Positions 1 through 5,937 of a DNA stretch of 5,937 bases are shown here, piece by piece (the stretch's first letter is position 1; each line of letters opens with the position of its first letter). The position numbers and the translations under genes were made by a program. The DNA is from Balneolaceae bacterium (GTDB taxonomy: Bacteria > Bacteroidota > Rhodothermia > Balneolales > Balneolaceae). The stretch covers positions 1-5,937 of the forward strand of contig SKZL01000342.1 in NCBI GenBank assembly GCA_007127395.1, read 5' to 3'. Under the pieces are notes generated by a model, which was not told where the DNA came from, did no database searches, and was given only the letters and a program-made list of their open reading frames with translations.

Positions 1-475
1 AAACCACGGTGTAGGGGTTTTCCATCTGATTGAAGACCGGGTTGTCGGACTAAAGGTGAGAGGTGTTTATGAAAATCCGGCAGCTCATATTCTGATAAAA
101 GCTCACAAAAACCTGGAACAGCTGGTCTCTACCAGGGAAGAGAATGAGTTGAAAACATTGATGGATCAAAAATGGGCATATCTGATTTATGGTGCTAAAT
201 ATTATGAACCGGTCATGGATAACATCCGGGCATATATCAATGAACAGAACAAAAAGGTAACGGGAGAAGTAACTATCAGACTCTATAAAGGCAATTGTGA
301 CGCCGTTGCGCTCTCTTCTCCATATTCGCTTTTTGATGAAAATCTGGCCACCTTCAATAAATCTGCAGCTTTTAATCAGAACGCCTCTTCGGGTTTTATA
401 GAACTTTGGAATCTCCCCCAAAAAACGGCATACCAATTAAAAGCCACCGTAGAGAAAAATATGGTTCCGAAATAA
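1..475 (+). CDS. argG: Argininosuccinate synthase, C-terminal part (left end cut)
   Basis: This gene enters from the left edge, reads in frame from base 2, and ends at TAA 473-475, giving 157 residues. Argininosuccinate synthase is usually about 400 residues, so roughly the N-terminal 60% (the ATP-pyrophosphatase domain) lies outside. The enzyme joins citrulline and aspartate using ATP, the penultimate step of arginine synthesis in the cytoplasm. The visible part is the synthetase/tetramerisation domain. It opens with the conserved HGVG...IEDRVVGLKVRGVYENP stretch (family form: HGVGR...ENR.VG.KSRGVYETP). Later come KVTGEVTIRLYKGN, SPYSLFDENLATF and a GFIELWNL tail, all in family order. A GTG at 56 and an ATG at 68 are internal codons, because homology continues upstream to the edge. 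argH follows 141 bp downstream on the same strand, which fits a shared arginine operon. No frameshift is seen. Confidence 0.95.
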   Translation, partial: NHGVGVFHLIEDRVVGLKVRGVYENPAAHILIKAHKNLEQLVSTREENELKTLMDQKWAYLIYGAKYYEPVMDNIRAYINEQNKKVTGEVTIRLYKGNCDAVALSSPYSLFDENLATFNKSAAFNQNASSGFIELWNLPQKTAYQLKATVEKNMVPK

Positions 476-548
476 TATTATAATGTAAGAACGGATATCG
501 GTGTCGAACTTGGTCGTTTATGCGTTTATTTGCCTGCAGCACAGGCTT

Positions 549-593
549 GTTTATGTGTTTGTACTCACGGCACTGAGATCTAAACTCATAAAC
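549..593 (+). other. Long imperfect stem-loop in the argH leader
   Basis: GTTTATGTGTTT (549-560) is the reverse complement of AAACTCATAAAC (582-593) at 11 of 12 positions, with one T-T mismatch (556/586). Within the 21-nt loop, CTCA (564-567) pairs with TGAG (574-577) around a CGGCAC apex, and G561 could pair with C580. No U-run follows, so it does not look like an intrinsic terminator on this strand. It sits 23 nt before the argH start, so a leader RNA structure or processing site between argG and argH is possible. The pairing is visible in the sequence, but a biological role is inference. It is partly a by-product of octamers lying in opposite orientations. Confidence 0.5.
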
Positions 594-615
594 TCATAAA
601 TCCATAAACGTATAA
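584..615 (+). repeat. Four tandem octamers (ACTCATAA type) abutting the argH start
   Basis: Four successive 8-mers are read: ACTCATAA (584-591), ACTCATAA (592-599), ATCCATAA (600-607) and ACGTATAA (608-615). One A then precedes the ATG at 617. Because 8 is not a multiple of 3, the TAA in each unit falls in rotating frames (589, 597, 605), so all three frames are closed just before argH. The TAA at 605-607 is in the argH frame, which leaves ATG 617 as the first usable ATG. Inverted copies of the word lie upstream (TTATGCGT 518-525, TTATGTGT 551-558). There is no Shine-Dalgarno sequence, so the A-rich repeat occupies the ribosome-binding position. Confidence 0.75.
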
Positions 616-616
616 A

Positions 617-1918
617 ATGTCAAAACTTTGGGAAAAGGAAGGTTCAGAAAAGAAGAGTGATGCTCAAAAAGAGATGGAAGCCTTCACCGTCGGTAAAGAC
701 CATCTGCTCGATCAGGTACTTGTACCGTACGACTTGAAGGCATCTACTGTTCATGCAGAAGCTTTAAATGGAGCCGGAGTGCTTTCAGACGACGACCTGA
801 ATAATCTGAAGAGGGAGCTGAATATTCTGTATGAAACCTGGAAAAGGGGGGAATTCAAGATCCTCATAGAGGATGAGGATATGCATACAGCCATAGAGAA
901 TGAGCTAGTCCGAAATTTGGGCGACCTTGGAAAAAAGATCCATGCCGGGCGATCTCGGAATGATCAGGTTCTTACAGCGTTGCGACTCTTTGAAAAAGAG
1001 AAGTTATCCGACCTGTTGACTTCACTTCACCAAACAGCCGCTGAACTCCTGGATTTTGCAGAAAAGTATGAAAAGCTGCCTATGCCCGGATATACTCACA
1101 CCCGAAAAGCTATGTTAAGCAGCGTTGGATTATGGGCAGGGGCCTATATTGAAATGATGCTTCTTCAATTGGATGCGTCTGAAGGGGTGAAAAGCCTTAT
1201 CGATAGATCCCCGCTGGGAACTGCCGCCGGCTTTGGCACTACTTTTCCGTTAGATCGTGAAAAAGAAGCGAAGGATTTAGGGTTCCGGAGTCCCATCATC
1301 TGTTCTACAACATCTCAGCTTTCAAGAGGGTGGGTTGAGCTGCAACTGGTTCAATATCTGTTTGGAATTACATCCATCATGAACCGCTTCGCTTCTGATA
1401 TCATCCTATACACCGGCGAGGGTTTTCCATTTTTTGATCTTCATGATGATGTTACTACCGGTTCATCCATTATGCCGCAAAAGAAAAACCCGGATCTGGC
1501 CGAGCTGATTCGGGGCAGGCATGCCGAACTCTCAGGCTCCATGGCCACTCTGCAATCTATAACTGCCAATCTCACCAGCGGTTATCACAGAGACCTTCAA
1601 CTCACCAAAGAGCCGGTGATAAATGCCATTCAAAACTGTATGGATACCCTGTCTGCATGCCGTCTGTTAATCCGTCATCTGACCCCTCTGCAGAAGAACC
1701 TCGAACAAGCGTGTACATCTGAAATCTTTGCTGCTGAAGAGGCGAACAAACTGGTTAAGTTGAAAGGATACTCATTCCGGGAAGCATATCTTGAAATCAA
1801 ATCGTCTGCAAAAAATGCTGCGAATCCAGACTGGAACCATCTCAGAGAGAGCTATTCACATCTTGGTTCTCCGGGAAACAGTGGATTGAAAGAGCTTAAA
1901 GAGTGGTTAAAAAAATAA
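617..1918 (+). CDS. argH: Argininosuccinate lyase
   Basis: A 433-residue enzyme of the fumarase/aspartase superfamily that cleaves argininosuccinate to arginine and fumarate, the last step of arginine synthesis; active as a cytoplasmic homotetramer. The N-terminus (LW at 4-5, FTVGKD 23-28, YDL 38-40) matches the Bacteroidota form that lacks the GGRF motif of enterobacterial ArgH. Conserved blocks are HAGRSRNDQV (109-118), PGYTH (157-161, with the T-H active-site pair at 160-161), SPLG (198-201) with TTFPLDRE (208-215), and the superfamily signature GSSIMPQKKNP (282-292) carrying the catalytic serine loop. GYSFREAYLEI (384-394) lies in the C-terminal domain. At about 433 aa it is slightly shorter than the usual 455-470. 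After T-H the usual L/M-Q is T-R (162-163), noted separately. ATG 617 is the first possible start, because an in-frame TAA lies at 605. It follows argG by 141 bp. Confidence 0.96.
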   Translation: MSKLWEKEGSEKKSDAQKEMEAFTVGKDHLLDQVLVPYDLKASTVHAEALNGAGVLSDDDLNNLKRELNILYETWKRGEFKILIEDEDMHTAIENELVRNLGDLGKKIHAGRSRNDQVLTALRLFEKEKLSDLLTSLHQTAAELLDFAEKYEKLPMPGYTHTRKAMLSSVGLWAGAYIEMMLLQLDASEGVKSLIDRSPLGTAAGFGTTFPLDREKEAKDLGFRSPIICSTTSQLSRGWVELQLVQYLFGITSIMNRFASDIILYTGEGFPFFDLHDDVTTGSSIMPQKKNPDLAELIRGRHAELSGSMATLQSITANLTSGYHRDLQLTKEPVINAIQNCMDTLSACRLLIRHLTPLQKNLEQACTSEIFAAEEANKLVKLKGYSFREAYLEIKSSAKNAANPDWNHLRESYSHLGSPGNSGLKELKEWLKK

Positions 1919-2004
1919 ATTGATCCTTAAATTTCAGCAGATCAGATTGTAATAACACCGTAATATTTTAAATAACCCCAAAATTTCCTTAAAAAATTTA
2001 TAAC

Positions 2005-2016
2005 AAAAGCGCTTTT
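2005..2016. promoter_or_regulatory. Perfect 12-bp palindrome, LacI-family-like operator candidate
   Basis: AAAAGCGCTTTT is a perfect palindrome with a central CG flanked by A- and T-tracts. This is the general form of operators bound by LacI/GalR-family repressors (for example the AANCGNTT core of cre sites). It has no loop, so it would make a poor terminator hairpin. It lies about 125 bp before the candidate -33 box of susC and 198 bp before the susC start. SusCD operons in Bacteroidota are often controlled by a nearby regulator, which makes an operator role plausible, but no regulator gene is visible here. The palindrome is seen directly; its function is inferred. Confidence 0.4.
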
Positions 2017-2036
2017 ACCTAAAAAGATTACTTATC

Positions 2037-2044
2037 TCCGCGGA
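2037..2044. promoter_or_regulatory. Second palindrome (TCCGCGGA)
   Basis: A perfect 8-bp GC-centred palindrome inside strongly AT-rich DNA. Its centre is 30 bp from the centre of the 12-bp palindrome upstream, close to three helical turns, so two proteins bound there would face nearly the same side of the DNA. An 8-bp palindrome can easily arise by chance, so this is a weak candidate for an auxiliary binding site. Confidence 0.2.
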
Positions 2045-2129
2045 TTTTGTTGCATTTCTATTCAAATACCCGTATTCATTTACCCTTGCAATCCATTCTG
2101 ATACTTATTTGAATAAAGTCATAGAATTA

Positions 2130-2160
2130 TTTGCAATTCAGTATCGTCGTGACATTTTTG
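2130..2160 (+). promoter_or_regulatory. Candidate Bacteroidota-type -33/-7 promoter for susCD
   Basis: TTTG at 2130-2133 and CATTTTTG at 2153-2160 are separated by 19 nt. The Bacteroidota housekeeping promoter has a -33 TTG/TTTG and a -7 TAnnTTTG at about this spacing. Only the first base of the -7 element differs (C for T). Transcription would start near 2164, giving a leader of about 50 nt before susC. It lies downstream of the palindromes at 2005-2044, so those would act as upstream sites. Confidence 0.45.
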
Positions 2161-2169
2161 TTTAAAAAC

Positions 2170-2217
2170 ATGTCTCGTCTCTTGATTATAAACCCAAACA
2201 TAACTCATAAACTATGA
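2170..2217 (+). CDS. Possible 15-codon leader ORF overlapping the susC start
   Basis: ATG 2170 opens a short frame encoding MSRLLIINPNITHKL and stopping at TGA 2215-2217. The stop overlaps the susC ATG (2214-2216) as ATGA, the classic arrangement for translational coupling. The ATG follows an A-rich TTTAAAAAC stretch and would lie a few bases after the predicted transcription start. A 15-codon open frame is expected by chance about half the time, and there is no conservation evidence. If susC instead starts at its internal ATG (2235), the overlap loses its meaning. No function is assigned. Confidence 0.15.
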   Translation: MSRLLIINPNITHKL

Positions 2218-5200
2218 GATCAATATTGTTACAAATGATAAAAATCTCTGCCTTTCTTTTTCTGATGGTCCCGGTGCTGATTACAGATGCATTGGCTCAG
2301 GAGAGAGAGATCAGAGGTACTGTTTCTGAAGCATCAGGTGAACCTCTTGCCGGTGCAACTGTTCGTGTGGCAGCTCTTCCTGACCAAGGAACTGTTACCG
2401 ACCCGGACGGTCTCTTTACTATAACTGCCGGACCGGATGATGTTCTGATCATCACATTTATCGGATACAGAACACAGGAAGTTTTGGTTGGCGATAGAAC
2501 AGAACTGAATATCGTATTGCAGGTCGATCAGCAACTTTTGAGTGAAGTTGTGGTGGTTGGATACGGTGTTCAAACCAGAAGTGACCTTACCGGCTCCATT
2601 GCCAGCGTTTCTGCTGATGAAATTGCCAATCAACCCGTTGCCAGTCTGGATGCAGCACTGCAGGGGCGTGCATCAGGAGTGTTCGTAAGCAGCCCATCAG
2701 GTACTCCGGGTGCCGGAATCACCATGAATATTCGAGGGCAAACATCTCTCTCTGCAAGCAGTGAACCTCTCTATGTGATTGATGGCGTACCTATCATCTC
2801 AGAAGATCTCTCGGGACTTTTTTCCGGCGGACAGTCAACAAACTCTCTTGCCGACCTGAACCCAAACGATATTGCATCGATTGAAATTCTTAAAGATGCA
2901 TCAGCTACTGCAATTTATGGTTCAAGAGGTGCAAATGGTGTTGTTCTAATTACCACAAAACGTGGTGAGGCTGGACAATCACGAATCGGTTTTAACATGT
3001 ATACCGGTTTTCAGAATATCACCAATCCAATAGACATGATGAGCTCTCAGGAGTTTCTGGCCATGATGAATGATGCAGCACTTCAGGACAACAGAGACCT
3101 GGGCACAAACTACTCAGACACTCACGTCTCCGATATCTGGGATTATGATCCGAATGATTCGGATATACAGAATACCCGCTGGTACGATGAGATATTCAAA
3201 ACGTCTGCAATCTCTAACTACGAACTTACGGCATCCGGTGGCACAGATCACACCCGATATTATACATCTCTCTCATATTTTGACCAGGAGGGTGTTCAAC
3301 TCGGAACCGGTTTTGAAAGAATCAGTGCCCGTGTAAACCTGGATACGCAAGTAACAGACTGGCTCGATTTTGGAACCAATATTACACTAAACCGAACGAT
3401 ACAGGATCGAACCATCAATGACAACTCCCTCTATGGTGTGGTCATCAATACGCTCGCCGGAGACCCACTAATGCCGGTTTACGAAGATGATGGAAGTTAT
3501 GCTGACCCATTCAACTACTTTGGTTGGTGGATGCTGGATAACCCGGTTCTGATCGCTGAAGAGTATCAGCGATTCACACGTACTGTCCGGGGCATCGGAT
3601 CGATCTTCGGTACAGCAACCATCACGGACGGGCTTACTTTCCGGTCTTCTCTCTCGATCGATTATATCAGCCTGGATGACGAGGCTTATACACCAATCAT
3701 CTCAAGAGAGTCAAGGAACGCTCAAGCTAACGGTTTTGGAAACTATCTGACCACTCAGGACTTTACCTGGATGATTGAAAATTATCTATCCTATACCAAT
3801 TCTTTCAATCAACATAACATAAATGCACTTGCAGGTACGTCGTTTCAGTCTTCTAACAGAAACTTCTCATCCATCAATGCACAGGGCTTTCCAAGTGATC
3901 AGTTTACCAAGTTAAGTGTTGCGGCTCAGGTTACATCAGCATCAACATCCGGTACAAGCTGGGGTCTTGCATCCTACTTCTTCCGTACAAACTACTCATT
4001 CGACAACAGGTACCTGGTTACAGCCACCGGTCGGATGGATGGTTCATCCCGGTTTGGTGACAACTTCCGTTACGGTTTCTTCCCCTCTGCATCGCTTGCA
4101 TGGAGAGTCACCAATGAGAGTTTTATGGATAACCAGCGTATCTTTTCTGAGCTGAAACCAAGAATCAGTTACGGTATCACAGGAAATCAGGAAGGCATCG
4201 GTAACTTTGCCTCCAGAGGCCTGTTTGGTGTTTCCGATTATCGTTCCACACCAACATTGGTGCCAACCCAACTCAGCAATGCTGACCTCACATGGGAGAG
4301 CACACGTCAGCTCGATGTTGGGATCGATATCGGTCTTTTCGAAGATCGTATCAACATCAGTGCCGACTACTTTATCAAAACCACAGATGATCTTCTGCTG
4401 AACCGACTGATCCCCGGTATCTCCGGATTTTCAAGTGTAACTGAGAACGTCGGTAAAGTTGAAAACAGAGGTTTTGAATTTGATATCCGTGGTGCCGTGC
4501 TCTCGGGAAGAGATCTTACCTGGACCTCCAGCTTTAACATCTCATTTATTCAAAATGAAGTATTGGAACTGGTGGTTGATGATCAGATCCTCAACGACTC
4601 ACATATTCTATCTGTCGGCCAGCCGATCGGTACCTTCCATCTCATTGATCACAATGGTGTAGATCCGGCAACCGGTAATATGCTTTGGATTGATGAAAAT
4701 GGAGATGGAGTCATTGACTCCGGCGACCGGCGCACCGTCGGTAATGCACAGCCTGATTTCTTCGGTGGCTGGAATAACTCCTTTGCCTACAAAGGGTTTG
4801 ATCTTAGTGCATTACTCCAGTTTACTTATGGAAACAAAATTTTCAATCATAGCCGTGCATCCTACGAAAACCTGGGATGGAGCCGGATCGGTATTCCGGG
4901 AATATTCCCGCTGCCGGATGGTAATAACCACAAACTGGCGGATAATCGCTGGATGCAGCCCGGAGATCAGACAGATATTCCAAGGGCCGGCCTCACCAAT
5001 AAGAACTGGAGAGAGTACTCATCCAGATGGCTTGAAGATGGCTCTTACTTGCGTCTCAAGAGTGTAACACTGGGCTACAATTTCTCCCCAAATCTTGTGA
5101 ATCGTTTTGGAATGAGCAGTCTGAGGCTCTATGCTCAGGGTCAAAACCTGCTCACATTTACCAACTACACGGGCCTGGATCCGGAAGTGAATCAGAATTC

Positions 5201-5285
5201 AAGAAACCCATTGGTAGCAGGTTCTGATTTTGGAACTCATCCGCAGGTCAGGACGATTTCGTTTGGTATCAATCTGGAATTTTAA
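2214..5285 (+). CDS. SusC/RagA-type TonB-dependent outer-membrane transporter
   Basis: A 1023-residue SusC-family transporter that would import oligomers across the outer membrane with energy from TonB-ExbBD, capped by the SusD partner encoded next. Residues 1-28 are a Sec signal peptide: hydrophobic core about 11-24, likely cleavage after ALA 26-28. A carboxypeptidase-regulatory-like domain follows (about 31-103; GTVSEASGEPLAGATV, DGLFTI, FIGY), then a TonB-box-like EVVVVGYG (111-118). The plug (about 122-250) has LQGRASGV (149-156), the LYVIDGVPI block (186-194) and NPNDIASIEILKDASATAIYGSRGANGVV, split here as NPNDIASIEIL (216-226) and KDASATAIYGSRGANG (227-242). The rest is the 22-strand barrel. 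It includes an EF-hand-like loop, DENGDGVIDSGD (827-838), and ends with YTGLDPEVN (985-993) and a final F. The length is typical of the family. An in-frame TAA at 2208 limits the start to ATG 2214 or ATG 2235 (M8); either leaves a workable signal peptide. The substrate is unknown. It is probably first in a susCD operon. Confidence 0.96.
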   Translation: MRSILLQMIKISAFLFLMVPVLITDALAQEREIRGTVSEASGEPLAGATVRVAALPDQGTVTDPDGLFTITAGPDDVLIITFIGYRTQEVLVGDRTELNIVLQVDQQLLSEVVVVGYGVQTRSDLTGSIASVSADEIANQPVASLDAALQGRASGVFVSSPSGTPGAGITMNIRGQTSLSASSEPLYVIDGVPIISEDLSGLFSGGQSTNSLADLNPNDIASIEILKDASATAIYGSRGANGVVLITTKRGEAGQSRIGFNMYTGFQNITNPIDMMSSQEFLAMMNDAALQDNRDLGTNYSDTHVSDIWDYDPNDSDIQNTRWYDEIFKTSAISNYELTASGGTDHTRYYTSLSYFDQEGVQLGTGFERISARVNLDTQVTDWLDFGTNITLNRTIQDRTINDNSLYGVVINTLAGDPLMPVYEDDGSYADPFNYFGWWMLDNPVLIAEEYQRFTRTVRGIGSIFGTATITDGLTFRSSLSIDYISLDDEAYTPIISRESRNAQANGFGNYLTTQDFTWMIENYLSYTNSFNQHNINALAGTSFQSSNRNFSSINAQGFPSDQFTKLSVAAQVTSASTSGTSWGLASYFFRTNYSFDNRYLVTATGRMDGSSRFGDNFRYGFFPSASLAWRVTNESFMDNQRIFSELKPRISYGITGNQEGIGNFASRGLFGVSDYRSTPTLVPTQLSNADLTWESTRQLDVGIDIGLFEDRINISADYFIKTTDDLLLNRLIPGISGFSSVTENVGKVENRGFEFDIRGAVLSGRDLTWTSSFNISFIQNEVLELVVDDQILNDSHILSVGQPIGTFHLIDHNGVDPATGNMLWIDENGDGVIDSGDRRTVGNAQPDFFGGWNNSFAYKGFDLSALLQFTYGNKIFNHSRASYENLGWSRIGIPGIFPLPDGNNHKLADNRWMQPGDQTDIPRAGLTNKNWREYSSRWLEDGSYLRLKSVTLGYNFSPNLVNRFGMSSLRLYAQGQNLLTFTNYTGLDPEVNQNSRNPLVAGSDFGTHPQVRTISFGINLEF

Positions 5286-5297
5286 ACAACAGGAACC

Positions 5298-5937
5298 ATG
5301 AAAAAAACTATTATAATACTACTCACATTTTTTACGGTATTCCTGATATCCTGTGATGTACTGGATACCGAACCACAAGCATCTCTTGATGCTGAAACCG
5401 TGCTTACCGATGGCAGAGCCGCCCAAGCCGTTCTGCTCGGAGCCTATTCTCGTATGCAAGTAAACCCCTACTACGGTGTCCACTTCACATTAAGCCCGGA
5501 CCTCGCAGCTGATAATGCCCGGTATCAGGGGTTCTTCGACTCACAACTGGAAGTAAATTCCGGAACCGTTCCAATCAGCAACCTCTGGATTGGAACCGCC
5601 TGGGTCAATATTTACCGTGTTGTGAATATGGCCAATCTTCTGATTGCTGAAGTTCCCGGGATTGAGGATGATGCCTTCTCAAATCGAGATCGTGTATTGG
5701 GTGAAGCTCATGCTGTACGAGCCCTGGCCTATTTTGATCTGTTGAGGGTATTTGGATATCATTTTGATACCACTTCACCTCACGGATTGCCTCTCCTGAC
5801 AGAGCCGGTTGAGAACAATGATTTTAATCTCATTCCGGATCTCTCCAGAAGCTCGGTTGCTGATACCTATCAACTCATTTTGAGTGACCTGAATACTGCC
5901 CTCTCATTAATGGAAGGATATTCGGATAACACAAGAA
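5298..5937 (+). CDS. SusD/RagB-family surface lipoprotein, N-terminal part (right end cut)
   Basis: ATG 5298 opens a frame of 213 complete codons that runs off the right edge; SusD proteins are usually about 450-600 residues, so less than half is visible. The N-terminus has MKK, a hydrophobic core and the lipobox L16-I17-S18-C19, so it is a lipoprotein acylated at C19. Acidic residues right after the cysteine (D20, D23, E25) resemble the surface-export signal of Bacteroidota lipoproteins. SusD hallmarks follow: an early LDTEP segment, AVLLGAYSRM, LWIGTAWVNIYRVVNMANLLI, GEAHAVRALAYFDLLRVFG (135-153; the conserved RA.AYFDL.R.FG helix of the TPR-like fold) and SRSSVADTYQLILSDL. It would bind substrate and act as the hinged lid on the SusC barrel. 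The start lies 12 nt after the susC stop. AGGAA (5291-5295) is only 2 nt from the ATG, so it is a poorly spaced Shine-Dalgarno at best. The substrate cannot be inferred. Confidence 0.93.
   Translation, partial: MKKTIIILLTFFTVFLISCDVLDTEPQASLDAETVLTDGRAAQAVLLGAYSRMQVNPYYGVHFTLSPDLAADNARYQGFFDSQLEVNSGTVPISNLWIGTAWVNIYRVVNMANLLIAEVPGIEDDAFSNRDRVLGEAHAVRALAYFDLLRVFGYHFDTTSPHGLPLLTEPVENNDFNLIPDLSRSSVADTYQLILSDLNTALSLMEGYSDNTR

Noticed and set aside
50..436. 128-aa open frame on the minus strand
   Set aside because: It lies entirely within argG, whose translation matches the family throughout. The minus-strand product is rich in F, I and C with no recognisable domain, as expected of an antisense shadow.
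472..481. ATAATATTAT palindrome over the argG stop
   Set aside because: Ten A/T bases form palindromes often in AT-rich spacer; there is no GC content or context to support a function.
510..532. TTG (510-512) plus TTTATTTG (525-532) as a promoter for argH
   Set aside because: The -7-like box is reasonable, but the spacing is only 12 nt, far below the roughly 19 nt expected.
532..546. GCCTG-CAGCA-CAGGC hairpin after argG as an intrinsic terminator
   Set aside because: The stem is only 5 bp and the following TTGTTTATG is not a clean U-run, so termination is unconvincing, though it may be part of the structured gap.
1921..1944. TGATC...GATCA inverted repeat as the argH terminator
   Set aside because: A 5-bp AT-rich stem with a 14-nt loop and no U-run is too weak to call.
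2086..2111. TTG (2086-2088) with CTTATTTG (2104-2111) as an alternative susC promoter
   Set aside because: The spacing is 15 nt and the box has two mismatches to TAnnTTTG; the pair at 2130-2160 fits better.
2086..2137. TTGCAAT direct repeats (2086-2092 and 2131-2137)
   Set aside because: Seven-base AT-rich repeats 45 bp apart are expected by chance here, and the second overlaps the candidate -33 box.
4690..5067. 125-aa open frame on the + strand in another frame
   Set aside because: It overlaps the susC barrel-coding region, which is well conserved in its own frame; the alternative product shows no family features.

Overview
The window looks like chromosomal DNA from the Bacteroidota or a close FCB relative. 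The main evidence is a SusC/SusD pair, an argininosuccinate lyase with a Bacteroidota-type N-terminus, AT-rich leaders without good Shine-Dalgarno sequences, and a candidate -33/-7 promoter of the Bacteroidota kind (TTTG, 19 nt, xAnnTTTG). A marine Balneolota-type lineage would fit, but that is a guess from overall character and not a measured placement.

All four protein genes lie on the + strand and form two functional blocks. Block 1 (1-1918) is the end of arginine biosynthesis: the C-terminal part of argG (argininosuccinate synthase, cut by the left edge), then a complete argH (argininosuccinate lyase). ArgG condenses citrulline with aspartate, and ArgH splits the product into arginine and fumarate. 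The 141-bp argG-argH gap is unusually structured. It holds a cluster of octamers (consensus ACNCATAA) in both orientations, which can fold into a long hairpin and which ends as four tandem copies running straight into the argH start codon.

The 295-bp gap at 1919-2213 holds no large gene and no convincing terminator. It contains a perfect 12-bp palindrome resembling a LacI-family operator, a second 8-bp palindrome 30 bp further on, a candidate promoter, and a 15-codon leader ORF whose TGA overlaps the next ATG. A 12-nt word from the argH leader recurs exactly here, directly before the susC start.

Block 2 (2214 to the right edge) is an outer-membrane nutrient uptake pair. It has a complete SusC-type TonB-dependent transporter (1023 aa) followed 12 nt later by the first 213 codons of a SusD-type surface lipoprotein, cut by the right edge. 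Together they would form the gated transporter and substrate-capturing lid of a polysaccharide (or other oligomer) utilisation locus. The substrate cannot be read from this window; the genes that would reveal it (glycoside hydrolases, sulfatases, peptidases) would lie beyond the right edge. Both blocks are known gene families. The less expected signals are all in the two intergenic regions.
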